From: Reichenbachiella faecimaris
Lineage (GTDB): Bacteria; Bacteroidota; Bacteroidia; Cytophagales; Cyclobacteriaceae
DNA length: 64,000 bases
Assembly (NCBI RefSeq): GCF_900176375.1
Contig: NZ_FWYF01000004.1
Coordinates: 372,001 to 436,000 of the forward strand
Reading direction: 5' to 3'
This document shows, one piece after another, positions 1 to 8,401 of the stretch. A program made the translations under genes and the position numbers. Below the pieces are notes generated by a model that was given only the letters and a program-made list of their open reading frames with translations, was not told where the DNA came from and did not search any database. Each line of letters opens with the position of its first letter. Within the stretch, counting starts at the first letter, position 1.

Positions 1-1625
1 ATCATCAGGTTTTCTGTATCATATCCATAATCCTGCTCCTTTAGAAAATCAGCATTCTGCATAAAAGTGAGTCCTGCTAGTAGAATAGCAATGGACAAAC
101 TATACTGAAAAATCGCCAGTACATAGTGAGTCAGTCCGAAACCCTTGGCTGTCAGTCTGTGATTTAAAATGGTCACGGGCTTGAACTTGTGTGCATACAG
201 CGCAGGTACCAGCCCCGTAATTATTGTGACCGCCAGCATAAAAAGGAAAACAAAAGTAAGCACGCCTGTCATATCCAAATCAGTGAGTAAAAACTGCTGA
301 TTTCTGATACTCAAGAATTCTTCGCTAATGATATTGATCAAACTGAGCGAAAACACAAAGGCTAAAATCATGATGATCAATGTCTCGAAAATGAACTGAA
401 CGAAGATCATCCGACTCGAAGAGCCTATCGTTTTGCGTACACCAATTTCTTTCACTCGGCTAGAGATGAGTGCCACGTTTGTATTGGCCAGATTAAAGCA
501 AGCTACAATCAAGATCAAAACGGCCATGGTACAGAAAATCAGAAACTCATTCGTTTCCACAGGCATGTTACCATAAGAAATAGTAGTCTCTGCAATCGGA
601 TTGTGCAAAGGAGTTAATTCGAATCTTTCAATTTTTTTGTTGGGATTGGCTTCATTATGCGGAGCAAGATATTGCTCCATGAAGTCCTCAACAGGCACTT
701 TTTGATCACTACTAGTCAACTGCACATATTGTCCAAATTGGAAACTATGCATTTCCCAATCAGATCGATCCAATTCAAAATAGGTAAGTAAAGTTTCAAT
801 ATTGAGTAGGCCTTCGAAAGCAAAACTGGAATTGTTAGGGATTTTTTCAAATACGCCCAATACATGAACATCTGGGAATTTTCGGCCGTAGTAGTAGACT
901 GACAATCGCTTACCCACTGGCATTTCATCGCCGAAAAGTTTGGCAGCATAAGCCTCCGTCAAATAGATTCCATGGAGATCAAAATTCTCTTTAGATCCAT
1001 ACTTGAGCGGCAAGTCAAATACTTTCAAAAAACTAGGCGAAGCAAAAGACAATGCCGAAGGAATGTAGTATTTGCCCTTTCCGATACTTATGTTGGCAGC
1101 CAAATAGCTTACTGCATGTTTCACACCAGAGTGATCATTGACCAGTACTTCTTCTAGCGCCAAAGAAGACATTTCCCATCTGTCCAATCCCTCTACTCCT
1201 GGTCGCATGGCATGCACGCGATAGATGTTCTCTCCAGTGTACACACTATCGAATTCACGATTGAATCCATAAATCATGTAGGACACAATACAGAAGGCTA
1301 GGGCAAAACCCAACCCAAAAACATTGAGTGCCACGTAGCCCTTGTTTTTGGCGATGTGGCGTAACGATAACTTGAAGAATGATTTGATTAATGCGCCTGA
1401 AGTATCCATTTTATAATCTGTTTTTCGTGCGTATGATTTACAACAGCGGAGCACATTCCAGCAATACTGTACATTGGCTCGCCACTTACTGCCATTCTCT
1501 CGGCGGATTTGATACACCTCCTCAAGGTCACCTGAGAGTTCTTCGAACCGATCCGATCGACAATACCATTTGAAGATTCGGTAGGCCCATTTGGGCGGTT
1601 GATAGTCTGGGTCTAGCGGTTCCAT
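1..1625 (-). CDS. ABC-type permease, FtsX/MacB-like, with N-terminal prefix domain (C-terminus off the window)
   Basis: The reading frame is open from an ATG at 1625 to the left edge, giving about 541 residues of a protein usually 790-880 long. A cytoplasmic prefix of about 75 residues (starting MEPLDPDYQPPKW, with a GDLEEVYQ stretch) resembles the permease prefix domain 2 seen in Bacteroidota. It is followed by a first membrane helix (SLRHIAKNKGYVALNVFGLG), a periplasmic MacB-PCD-like region, and an FtsX core with VKEIGVRKTIGSSSR. The start overlaps the padR gene by 13 bases, so the two are probably translationally coupled. No ABC ATPase is visible nearby. The substrate is unknown; lipid, peptide or antibiotic export are guesses from the family. 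Confidence 0.88.
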   Translation of the reverse strand, partial: MEPLDPDYQPPKWAYRIFKWYCRSDRFEELSGDLEEVYQIRRENGSKWRANVQYCWNVLRCCKSYARKTDYKMDTSGALIKSFFKLSLRHIAKNKGYVALNVFGLGFALAFCIVSYMIYGFNREFDSVYTGENIYRVHAMRPGVEGLDRWEMSSLALEEVLVNDHSGVKHAVSYLAANISIGKGKYYIPSALSFASPSFLKVFDLPLKYGSKENFDLHGIYLTEAYAAKLFGDEMPVGKRLSVYYYGRKFPDVHVLGVFEKIPNNSSFAFEGLLNIETLLTYFELDRSDWEMHSFQFGQYVQLTSSDQKVPVEDFMEQYLAPHNEANPNKKIERFELTPLHNPIAETTISYGNMPVETNEFLIFCTMAVLILIVACFNLANTNVALISSRVKEIGVRKTIGSSSRMIFVQFIFETLIIMILAFVFSLSLINIISEEFLSIRNQQFLLTDLDMTGVLTFVFLFMLAVTIITGLVPALYAHKFKPVTILNHRLTAKGFGLTHYVLAIFQYSLSIAILLAGLTFMQNADFLKEQDYGYDTENLM

Positions 1626-1948
1626 TGAAAGGCGATTTCAGGAATTTGTTTTCTCAATTGCTCACGAAGCGTTTGCTGTTCGTCAATGGCTTTTTTCCCT
1701 ACAGGTGTGATGTAAAAGAGTCGCTTACGTTTGCCACCACGAAGCCCAGAGGCCTCTCCAAGCTTGGACTCCAAGAATCCTTTTTCTTCCAGTCGATACA
1801 AAACGGTATGTATCGCACTGATATTGATGCTTTTGCCTGTTTGCTTTTCGTACTCCTCAGCTATCCCTACCGAGTAGGCCGAATCATATCGCATGGCTAC
1901 AATCAAAATCACCAATTCTTCCAGACTTCCCAACTTATAATTACCCAT
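1613..1948 (-). CDS. PadR-family transcriptional regulator
   Basis: This 111-residue winged-helix protein is the size of a short PadR (about 105-115 residues). It begins MGNYKLGSLEELVILIVAM and contains the wing signature TVLYRLEEKGFLES followed by GGKRKRLFYITPVGKKA. PadR proteins are usually local repressors that respond to small molecules. It overlaps the start of the permease at 1625 and is almost certainly co-transcribed with it. Two 23-bp direct repeats lie just upstream (1961-2025) and are plausible operator sites for autoregulation. The same gene pair occurs again at 54038-56985. Confidence 0.93.
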   Translation of the reverse strand: MGNYKLGSLEELVILIVAMRYDSAYSVGIAEEYEKQTGKSINISAIHTVLYRLEEKGFLESKLGEASGLRGGKRKRLFYITPVGKKAIDEQQTLREQLRKQIPEIAFQWNR

Positions 1949-1960
1949 TGCATATTATTT

Positions 1961-2025
1961 TATTCACAATTGTAAGTATTATAAATTCAAAAACAAATTT
2001 ATTATTCACTTTTGTAAGTATTATA
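1961..2025. promoter_or_regulatory. Tandem 23-bp direct repeats upstream of padR (candidate operator)
   Basis: Copies at 1961-1983 and 2003-2025 match at 21 of 23 positions, differing only as AA versus TT in the middle. Each contains TATTCAC then TTGTAAGTATTATA. They are offset by 42 bp, roughly four helical turns, and the nearer one is 13 bp from the padR start. No database match is claimed; the operator role is inferred from position and from a similar arrangement at the second padR locus. Confidence 0.55.
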
Positions 2026-2178
2026 ACAAAATTGTTTCATTTATGCCGTTTACCAGGCCCAATTGGTAGTTCATTAGCCACGCATGACATTAAGAAATAA
2101 GTTCCGTTAATCATGCAAATGTTAGCTCCTAATTAGTGCGTTTGATTTCCACCATTAAATCGGGTAAATTCACATACT

Positions 2179-2637
2179 ATGGCTCAATACAAACTAACCA
2201 TCAACAATCAAACACATCATGTTGATGTTGCACCTAACACACCTATTCTCTGGGTACTCAGAGATCACGTCAATTTAGTCGGCACGAAGTTCGGATGTGG
2301 CATTGGACAATGCGGCGCATGCACCATTCATCTGGACGGAGTAGCCATCAGGTCTTGTTTGCTTCCTATTTCGAGTATTGGTGATCGCTCGATCACCACA
2401 ATAGAAGGGTTGTCTTCAGAAGGGGATCATCCTGTGCAGAAAGCATGGATAGAGCATGACGTGGCCCAATGTGGCTATTGCCAATCTGGTCAAATCATGA
2501 ATGCAGCATCACTAATAACTCGCAATGCAAACCCAAGTGATGAAGATATCGAGCAGGCCATGAATGGCAACATTTGTCGCTGCGGAACTTATGTTCGCAT
2601 CAAAGCGGCCATTAAAACAGCAGCTAAAGAAAGCTAA
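2179..2637 (+). CDS. iorA: Isoquinoline 1-oxidoreductase-type [2Fe-2S] small subunit
   Basis: This 152-residue protein is the iron-sulfur subunit of a xanthine-oxidase-family molybdenum hydroxylase. Cys40, 45, 48 and 60 ([16 protein letters not shown]) form the plant-type ferredoxin cluster. Cys98, 101, 133 and 135 (QCGYCQSG and ICRCGTY) form the second cluster near the molybdopterin. It ends 33 bases before the large-subunit gene and is surely co-transcribed with it. The family passes electrons from the molybdenum centre to a separate acceptor, often a cytochrome; no FAD subunit is encoded here. The true substrate is unknown, since the family also covers aldehyde oxidases. Confidence 0.93.
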   Translation: MAQYKLTINNQTHHVDVAPNTPILWVLRDHVNLVGTKFGCGIGQCGACTIHLDGVAIRSCLLPISSIGDRSITTIEGLSSEGDHPVQKAWIEHDVAQCGYCQSGQIMNAASLITRNANPSDEDIEQAMNGNICRCGTYVRIKAAIKTAAKES

Positions 2638-2670
2638 TCTCCCCAATTCAATCCAACAAAATCGTAGATC

Positions 2671-4854
2671 ATGACGCTCATCAAAACAAAATATAATAGA
2701 CGCTCCTTCTTGAAAGTATCTTCTGCTGCCAGTGGTGGGTTGGTACTTGGGTTCAATTGGTTGGCTTCCTGCACCCCCACTCCAGAGCAAATCAAACAGA
2801 TGCCCGAGGAATGGTTCAATATGAATGCCTTTCTAAAAATAGGTGACAATGGCATCGTGACCATCCTATCTCCTAACCCAGAGATAGGACAAAATGTGAA
2901 AACTTCCATGCCCATGCTAGTGGCAGAAGAGTTGGATGTGAATTGGAAAGATGTGATGGTAGAGCAAGCGGGATTAGATACAAAAAAATACGAACGACAA
3001 TTAGCAGGTGGTAGCCAATCTATTCGTCATGGTTGGCAAAGTCTACGCATGGCAGGGGCAACAGCAAGAAGAATGCTTTTAGAAGCAGCAGCCAAGCAAT
3101 GGAATGTACCTGTAGATGAATTGACCACTTCTGAGGGCGTGATCAAGCATCACTCTGGCAAATCAGCTGGCTACGGAGAAGTGGCTTCTACAGCTGCTAC
3201 CCTAAACATTCCGGAAGAAGTAAACCTGAAAGATCCGAAAGATTTTAAGATTATAGGCACACCTACAAAAAATGTAGATGGCCCTAAATTGATCAAAGGA
3301 GAGTCTTTGTTTGGAATAGACTACAAACGAGAAGGCATGCTCATCGCCATGATGGTTCATGCCCCTGCCTTTGGTATGACCGTGAAATCAGTGGACGATA
3401 CAGAGGCACGCAAGATGCCAGGCATCAAAGGCATCATTACCATCAATACCCTTCCAGATGGCATAGAAAGAGAATGGTCGGACGTCAATGCATTTACCAA
3501 GTTAGTCGTTGTAATAGGCAATAGCACTTGGGAAGTTATGAACGCCAAGAAAGCACTAAAAATAGAATGGGAAAAAGTGACTGAAGGTGAAAACACGACA
3601 GATCACACCAAAGGCCTGACCGACTTGCTCAAAAAGCCTGAAGAAGGAGATGTAAGAAAAGACGGCGATCCTGATACAGTATTCAAAACTGCAGCTAAAG
3701 TTATTACACAAACCTATGGCGCTCCATTCCTTGCTCACAATACCATGGAACCCATGAACTTCTTTGCTGACGTGACAGCAGATGCAGCTGAGTTGGTTGG
3801 CCCTATTCAAACCCCCGAATACCTCAGCAAGACTTTATCCAGAGTATTGGAATTGCCCGAAGACAAAATTTCAATCATGATGACTCGGATGGGTGGCGGC
3901 TTTGGCAGACGGCTTTATGGCAACTTCGCGGTAGAGGCGGCAGTCATTTCCAAAACAGTGAATGCTCCCATCAAGCTCATATATACCCGTGAGGATGACA
4001 TGACACAAGGCACCTACCGTCCTGCTTATCAGGTCAAATATGAAGCTGCCCTCAATGATCAGAATGAAATGGTGGGGTTTAAAGTCCGGGCGGCAGGCAT
4101 ACATGCTGCTCCCCTGTTCGAAAATCGTTTTCCGGCTGGCGCGGTCGATAATTATCTAGCCGAAAACAAAGAACTAAACTCCAACATCTCTACTGGAGCT
4201 TGGCGTGCCCCCCGCTCCAATTTTATCGCTTTCGCCGAACAATCATTCTTAGATGAAGTGGCGGAAACCATAGGAAAAGATCCGATTGATTTCAGATTGG
4301 AGTTATTTGATCGAGCTATTGCTAACCCAGTAGGGTCAAACAATGACTATGATCCAGAGCGATATGCGGGCGTATTGAAATTGGTAAAGGAAAAAGCCAA
4401 ATGGGGAACTAATCTGCCTGGAATATCAAGAGGTGTCTCTGCCTACTATTGTCACAATTCTTATGTAGCACAAATTGTAGACATCAAGATGGACGATGAT
4501 TTACCTATCATCCAAAAGGTTTGGTGTGCAATCGACTGTGGTATTGTAGTGAACCCAGAAGGCGCGATCAATCAGGTTGAAGGCGGAATCATAGATGGGA
4601 TCGGCCATGCCATGTATAGTGCCATGACTTTCACAGGAGGCAAACCAGACCAATCCAATTTCAATAAATACAAATTGATCCGTCATCAGGATGCACCAAA
4701 AGCCATAGAGGTTTTCTTTGTGCAAAATGGTATAGACCCTACAGGGCTAGGTGAACCTTCTCTCCCCCCTGTTGCGGCGGCATTGGCGAACGCCATCTAT
4801 TCAGCTACGGGTAAGCGAATCAGGCAGCAGCCTTTCATAGAGAATTTGGGGTAA
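2671..4854 (+). CDS. iorB: Molybdopterin-binding large subunit, IorB-type, Tat-exported
   Basis: This 727-residue catalytic subunit has an N-terminus reading YNRRSFLKVSS, a twin-arginine signal, followed by a hydrophobic stretch ending LASC. That suggests export and possibly lipid attachment on the periplasmic side. The body matches the fused aldehyde oxidase/xanthine dehydrogenase molybdopterin domains, with the glycine-rich MGGGFGRR around residue 411 and the expected base Glu in GLGEPSLPP near residue 695. It pairs with the preceding iron-sulfur subunit. No XdhC-like or molybdenum cofactor assembly gene is present in the window. Oxidation of an aldehyde or N-heterocycle is the family role; the substrate cannot be read from the sequence. 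Confidence 0.92.
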   Translation: MTLIKTKYNRRSFLKVSSAASGGLVLGFNWLASCTPTPEQIKQMPEEWFNMNAFLKIGDNGIVTILSPNPEIGQNVKTSMPMLVAEELDVNWKDVMVEQAGLDTKKYERQLAGGSQSIRHGWQSLRMAGATARRMLLEAAAKQWNVPVDELTTSEGVIKHHSGKSAGYGEVASTAATLNIPEEVNLKDPKDFKIIGTPTKNVDGPKLIKGESLFGIDYKREGMLIAMMVHAPAFGMTVKSVDDTEARKMPGIKGIITINTLPDGIEREWSDVNAFTKLVVVIGNSTWEVMNAKKALKIEWEKVTEGENTTDHTKGLTDLLKKPEEGDVRKDGDPDTVFKTAAKVITQTYGAPFLAHNTMEPMNFFADVTADAAELVGPIQTPEYLSKTLSRVLELPEDKISIMMTRMGGGFGRRLYGNFAVEAAVISKTVNAPIKLIYTREDDMTQGTYRPAYQVKYEAALNDQNEMVGFKVRAAGIHAAPLFENRFPAGAVDNYLAENKELNSNISTGAWRAPRSNFIAFAEQSFLDEVAETIGKDPIDFRLELFDRAIANPVGSNNDYDPERYAGVLKLVKEKAKWGTNLPGISRGVSAYYCHNSYVAQIVDIKMDDDLPIIQKVWCAIDCGIVVNPEGAINQVEGGIIDGIGHAMYSAMTFTGGKPDQSNFNKYKLIRHQDAPKAIEVFFVQNGIDPTGLGEPSLPPVAAALANAIYSATGKRIRQQPFIENLG

Positions 4855-4918
4855 TCAGTTATTTCTTTGAATAGTTCGACCCAACTGGCATGGAAGCAAC
4901 TTCCATGAGCACTCGAAA

Positions 4919-6385
4919 CTACAGCGTTTTCAATTCTCTCTCCAACTCCTCCTCCATCTGCTGTTTATCAGTATAGGTAGGTGGTGCCACTCGATTATCA
5001 CAATCTGTAATGGAGCATCTCTCACAGGTTGTATGCACCGTTTTCTTTCTCAAATCTGGATCTTTGATAAAGTTGAAAGCTCCTTTTAAACCATCAGTCA
5101 TCAATAGTCCAAGGGTAATACTGCTGGCACCATCACCTTTATAATTGTCTGGTTCGGCCACAGAAATACAGAAATACGAACTATTGGTTTGCCAATATTC
5201 TGAAACCTGCGCGTCAATCAAAAAATCCGCCTTTTTGCTTCGGATATTTTTGATTGCACTGATCGAGACCCATCTATGACATAGATGCTCATCCAGTTCC
5301 GTGTGATAAGGGTTGTGCAACTGAGACAAGTGAAGCTCTTTGGTGATATCATATTTGATCAGGTCATTCGTACTTTGCAAACGAATAAAGAACAAATCCC
5401 TAATATTGAAATGGTGAGGCAATAGATTGGTGAATCGCTGTAGAAGCGTTTCGGGAGTCACCTGATACTTTTGCAAAAGTTTGCCAATCAGACTCGGCTT
5501 CCAGACAGTTGATCGCGCGACCAACTCAATATCCTTCACCAGCTCATCTGCATCCATCAGCAGTGCTGCGGCAAAATAGGAAGCCTTAAAATTGCTCAAC
5601 AATTTCTCAAATGAAGCCTCCTTATTCAATTGTGTTTCAAAAGATCTTTCTTCTGATTTTAAGTATTGAAAACCCAATTCCTTAGAAAGGATAAATGTCT
5701 CCTGCGCTTCAGACAAACCTTCATTGATATAGAGAACCTTCTTTTCTGACTGATAATACGATCTGAACTTCCTCAACTTCTTGTTCTTGGCCAGACTTAC
5801 CCGATCTACAGTAATATCATATTGCAGACGTAGTATATCTGCAAGCACCTCGTATCCATAAGGCACCTTATTCTTGAGTTTCATTTCCTTTTTGAAGGAC
5901 TGAACGGCCTCTTCCAATTCGGGAAAATAATTGTCGTGCATATCCTGATACGAACGAAGTGCAATCCGATAGAAATGCTCCTTCTCTATCTGATAGCTTC
6001 GCACCATTTTTAGAATCGTACTGATAAAAGCACTGATTCGATCAGGCGAGTTACTAAACACATCAATCAGCTTATCAGGACTGATCCCAAATTCATCCAG
6101 TGGAAAAAATTTAAAGAACCCTGAGTTCAATAATTCAATGACTGGACGGAGTTTTTTGTCTGCCCTAGTACTGACCAGTTCATCATAATCCAATTGGAAA
6201 GCTTGCGCCAACGCACTGATTTTATCTGGCTTGGGATATTTTTTACCCTTTTCTATGTCATTCAAATAAGAAACTGATAGTCCTGTCTGCTTTGACAGCT
6301 CCTGATAGGAAACCTTATGCTGCAAGCGCAAATGCTTGATTTTGAAGCCTAGGATAAGTTTTACAATGTCATTATCACTGATCAT
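4919..6385 (-). CDS. XRE-family ScfR/RamB-like regulator of acyl-CoA or glyoxylate metabolism
   Basis: This 488-residue protein has three parts. Residues 10-65 are a helix-turn-helix (VSYQELSKQTGLSVSYLNDIEKG). The middle is an IrrE-like domain in which the zinc motif is degenerate (FILSKELGF where peptidases have HExxH). The C-terminal DUF2083-type domain carries a cysteine cluster, TTCERCSITDCDNR, near 452-465. This layout is that of short-chain fatty acyl-CoA regulators such as RamB, PrpR and MccR. The gene sits divergently 113 bases from aceB, with a 15-bp palindrome in between, so control of the glyoxylate shunt is the likely job. Ligand and sign of regulation are not visible. Confidence 0.85.
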   Translation of the reverse strand: MISDNDIVKLILGFKIKHLRLQHKVSYQELSKQTGLSVSYLNDIEKGKKYPKPDKISALAQAFQLDYDELVSTRADKKLRPVIELLNSGFFKFFPLDEFGISPDKLIDVFSNSPDRISAFISTILKMVRSYQIEKEHFYRIALRSYQDMHDNYFPELEEAVQSFKKEMKLKNKVPYGYEVLADILRLQYDITVDRVSLAKNKKLRKFRSYYQSEKKVLYINEGLSEAQETFILSKELGFQYLKSEERSFETQLNKEASFEKLLSNFKASYFAAALLMDADELVKDIELVARSTVWKPSLIGKLLQKYQVTPETLLQRFTNLLPHHFNIRDLFFIRLQSTNDLIKYDITKELHLSQLHNPYHTELDEHLCHRWVSISAIKNIRSKKADFLIDAQVSEYWQTNSSYFCISVAEPDNYKGDGASSITLGLLMTDGLKGAFNFIKDPDLRKKTVHTTCERCSITDCDNRVAPPTYTDKQQMEEELERELKTL

Positions 6386-6443
6386 CTGTCTTTCAATTCT
6401 TTGATGAAGCTAAAATAGATTAAAAAAAGGAAATAAATTAATT

Positions 6444-6458
6444 AGCGGAATTTCCGCT
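6444..6458. promoter_or_regulatory. 15-bp perfect palindrome upstream of aceB (candidate operator)
   Basis: AGCGGAA-T-TTCCGCT has perfect 7-bp arms around one base. It lies between the ScfR-like gene and aceB, about where the -33 element of the aceB promoter would be. Binding there would block or modulate sigma factor contact. Recognition by the divergent regulator is inferred from position. Confidence 0.55.
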
Positions 6459-6473
6459 TTTAGATTATTTATA

Positions 6474-6481
6474 TATATTTG
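6474..6481 (+). promoter_or_regulatory. aceB: Bacteroidota-type -7 promoter box for aceB
   Basis: TATATTTG matches the TAnnTTTG -7 consensus of Bacteroidota primary sigma factors. It lies 18 bases before the aceB ATG and about 16 bp past the palindrome at 6444-6458. The leader would be only about 10 nucleotides. No clear -33 TTG is seen because the palindrome occupies that position. Confidence 0.5.
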
Positions 6482-6498
6482 AAGAAATATTCGCAACT

Positions 6499-8397
6499 AT
6501 GTCACAACTACACATTACACCAGAACGGCTCCTAACCTACCAGGATATCTACACTGACGAGGTTTTGCAAGCCCTAGAAGCACTCGCTCCTCTCAATGCC
6601 AAGCAGAAGGTTTTGATGGAGGAAAGAAATCAACGAAGAGCTGAACGTATCGCCAATAAAAGTTTATTGGATTTTTTACCAGAAGATGCCTGCATAGGTC
6701 CAGATCATTTAAGGGTGGCTGACATCCGACTGGGTGACTTTGAATGCAGCGCGATTCCCAAAGATTTGCAACGTCAATGGATCCAGGGCACAGGCCCTGC
6801 AGCCAAGCCCAATGCTACTTTAGAATCAAGTATCAGAAATGTAGCCTATGCCCTGCTGTCTGGTGCCGATGGTTGGATGTTTGATGGAGAAGATGCCCTG
6901 GGCCAAATTCAAGCCATGTCGCTCGATAATCAGCGCAATCTGAAACTGGCGATTCATCGTGATGAAAAATTCATGAACGCTGCTTCACAAGTTTCTGAAG
7001 AGATGAACAAATGGGCACAAAGCTTTTTTGGTAAACCCATTATCAAAAATTGGAAGGAACAACTTGATTTTACCACTTTGATTTTTCGTGCACGCGGTCT
7101 GCACTTAGACGACAGACACATCACCATGGAAAATGGAGAATCCTTCTCTGCATCCATTACTGACCTGACCTTATTTGTAGTAAACAACCACAAAGCACTG
7201 CAAGCCAAAGGTGCTTCTATTGTATTGTATCTACCCAAAATTCAAACTGCGCACGAAGCTGCTTTTTGGAACACCCTGCTTTCTACACTTGAGCAGCACT
7301 TAGGTATGGAAAAAGGCACCATCAAGTGTTACGTTTTGGTTGAACAGCTGGAAGCCACTTATCAATTGCTCGAAATTCGAGCAGCATTAGGCCTCCACTT
7401 TGTCGGATTCAATACAGGACGATGGGACTACATCAATGCAGTAGCAGATGCCATGTGTGGCATTGATGATTTTATCAATCCAAACATTGAATCTATCACC
7501 ATGACCTATGCCTATATGGGTGCTTATGAAGATCGTGTGCGCAATGCTGTGAATACCCCTGACCAAAATGGCAATTACAGCCTATGGCAAGGTGGCATGG
7601 AACCAAACATTCCTGTTGGCTCTCAAGGAGGTGTAAAAGCCAGCATGGAAAAGGCATTGGCAGGAGCCAAAAGAGAGCAAGCCGCAGGAGCCTCTGGCAA
7701 ATGGGTCGCCCACTGGAAGATGGTACATATCATTCGTCCCGTTTGGGAAGAAGCTGGTGAAACCAATCAACTGGGAAGAGACTTCGGATCACTGACATAC
7801 ACCAAAGAAGATCAGCAAGCCTTGATCACTCTGGCGGATGCCCCACTCACTATCAGAGGTGGGAGAAACCTCCTGAGCGTGGCCTTGCAGTATGGCAATG
7901 CCTTTTTGCAAGGTTTTCAAGCCGCAGCTTTGAAACCAGCAGATTTTTTTGGCAACGACGACATTCTCTACCTCATGGAAGATATGGCGACTGGAGAAAT
8001 ACGACTGAGCGTACTCTGGGAATGGCTACACAAGGGAGCCAGACTCACAGAGGGAGATGACGAGCTTTCGCTCAACAATGGCGCTTTATTCACCAGGGAA
8101 ATATTTGATCAGATGCTGACCGAAGAATATCAAAAACTGCTGGACGCCGAAGACAAAGACGTGCACAACGATTCGAAAACGACAACGCTACCTATTTCAC
8201 GAGAGATCGTCCGAACCTACGTCACTTCTGAAACCAAAGGGCCATGGTTTATTGATTTACTGAACCTAAACCTGAATAATGAATCATTGGAAGTCGCAGA
8301 AGAGCGAATTGACAGATATTATAACCAGCTGACTGCAACGGGTCAGCGCATCACTGAAAATCTTGATTTACAACCCAATACACATATAAACGCATAA
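6499..8397 (+). CDS. aceB: Malate synthase
   Basis: The enzyme condenses glyoxylate with acetyl-CoA to give malate, the second step of the glyoxylate shunt. The central motifs [39 protein letters not shown] and [10 protein letters not shown] correspond to the catalytic barrel of malate synthase A. At 632 residues it is about 100 longer than E. coli AceB, with extra sequence at both ends. It is first in an operon, 4 bases before aceA, and is preceded by a palindrome and a TAnnTTTG promoter box. Confidence 0.94.
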   Translation: MSQLHITPERLLTYQDIYTDEVLQALEALAPLNAKQKVLMEERNQRRAERIANKSLLDFLPEDACIGPDHLRVADIRLGDFECSAIPKDLQRQWIQGTGPAAKPNATLESSIRNVAYALLSGADGWMFDGEDALGQIQAMSLDNQRNLKLAIHRDEKFMNAASQVSEEMNKWAQSFFGKPIIKNWKEQLDFTTLIFRARGLHLDDRHITMENGESFSASITDLTLFVVNNHKALQAKGASIVLYLPKIQTAHEAAFWNTLLSTLEQHLGMEKGTIKCYVLVEQLEATYQLLEIRAALGLHFVGFNTGRWDYINAVADAMCGIDDFINPNIESITMTYAYMGAYEDRVRNAVNTPDQNGNYSLWQGGMEPNIPVGSQGGVKASMEKALAGAKREQAAGASGKWVAHWKMVHIIRPVWEEAGETNQLGRDFGSLTYTKEDQQALITLADAPLTIRGGRNLLSVALQYGNAFLQGFQAAALKPADFFGNDDILYLMEDMATGEIRLSVLWEWLHKGARLTEGDDELSLNNGALFTREIFDQMLTEEYQKLLDAEDKDVHNDSKTTTLPISREIVRTYVTSETKGPWFIDLLNLNLNNESLEVAEERIDRYYNQLTATGQRITENLDLQPNTHINA

Positions 8398-8401
8398 TAC
8401 T

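Noticed and set aside
1391-1573. 60-codon plus-strand frame near the left permease
   Set aside because: It is antisense to the permease prefix domain, whose frame is clearly coding.
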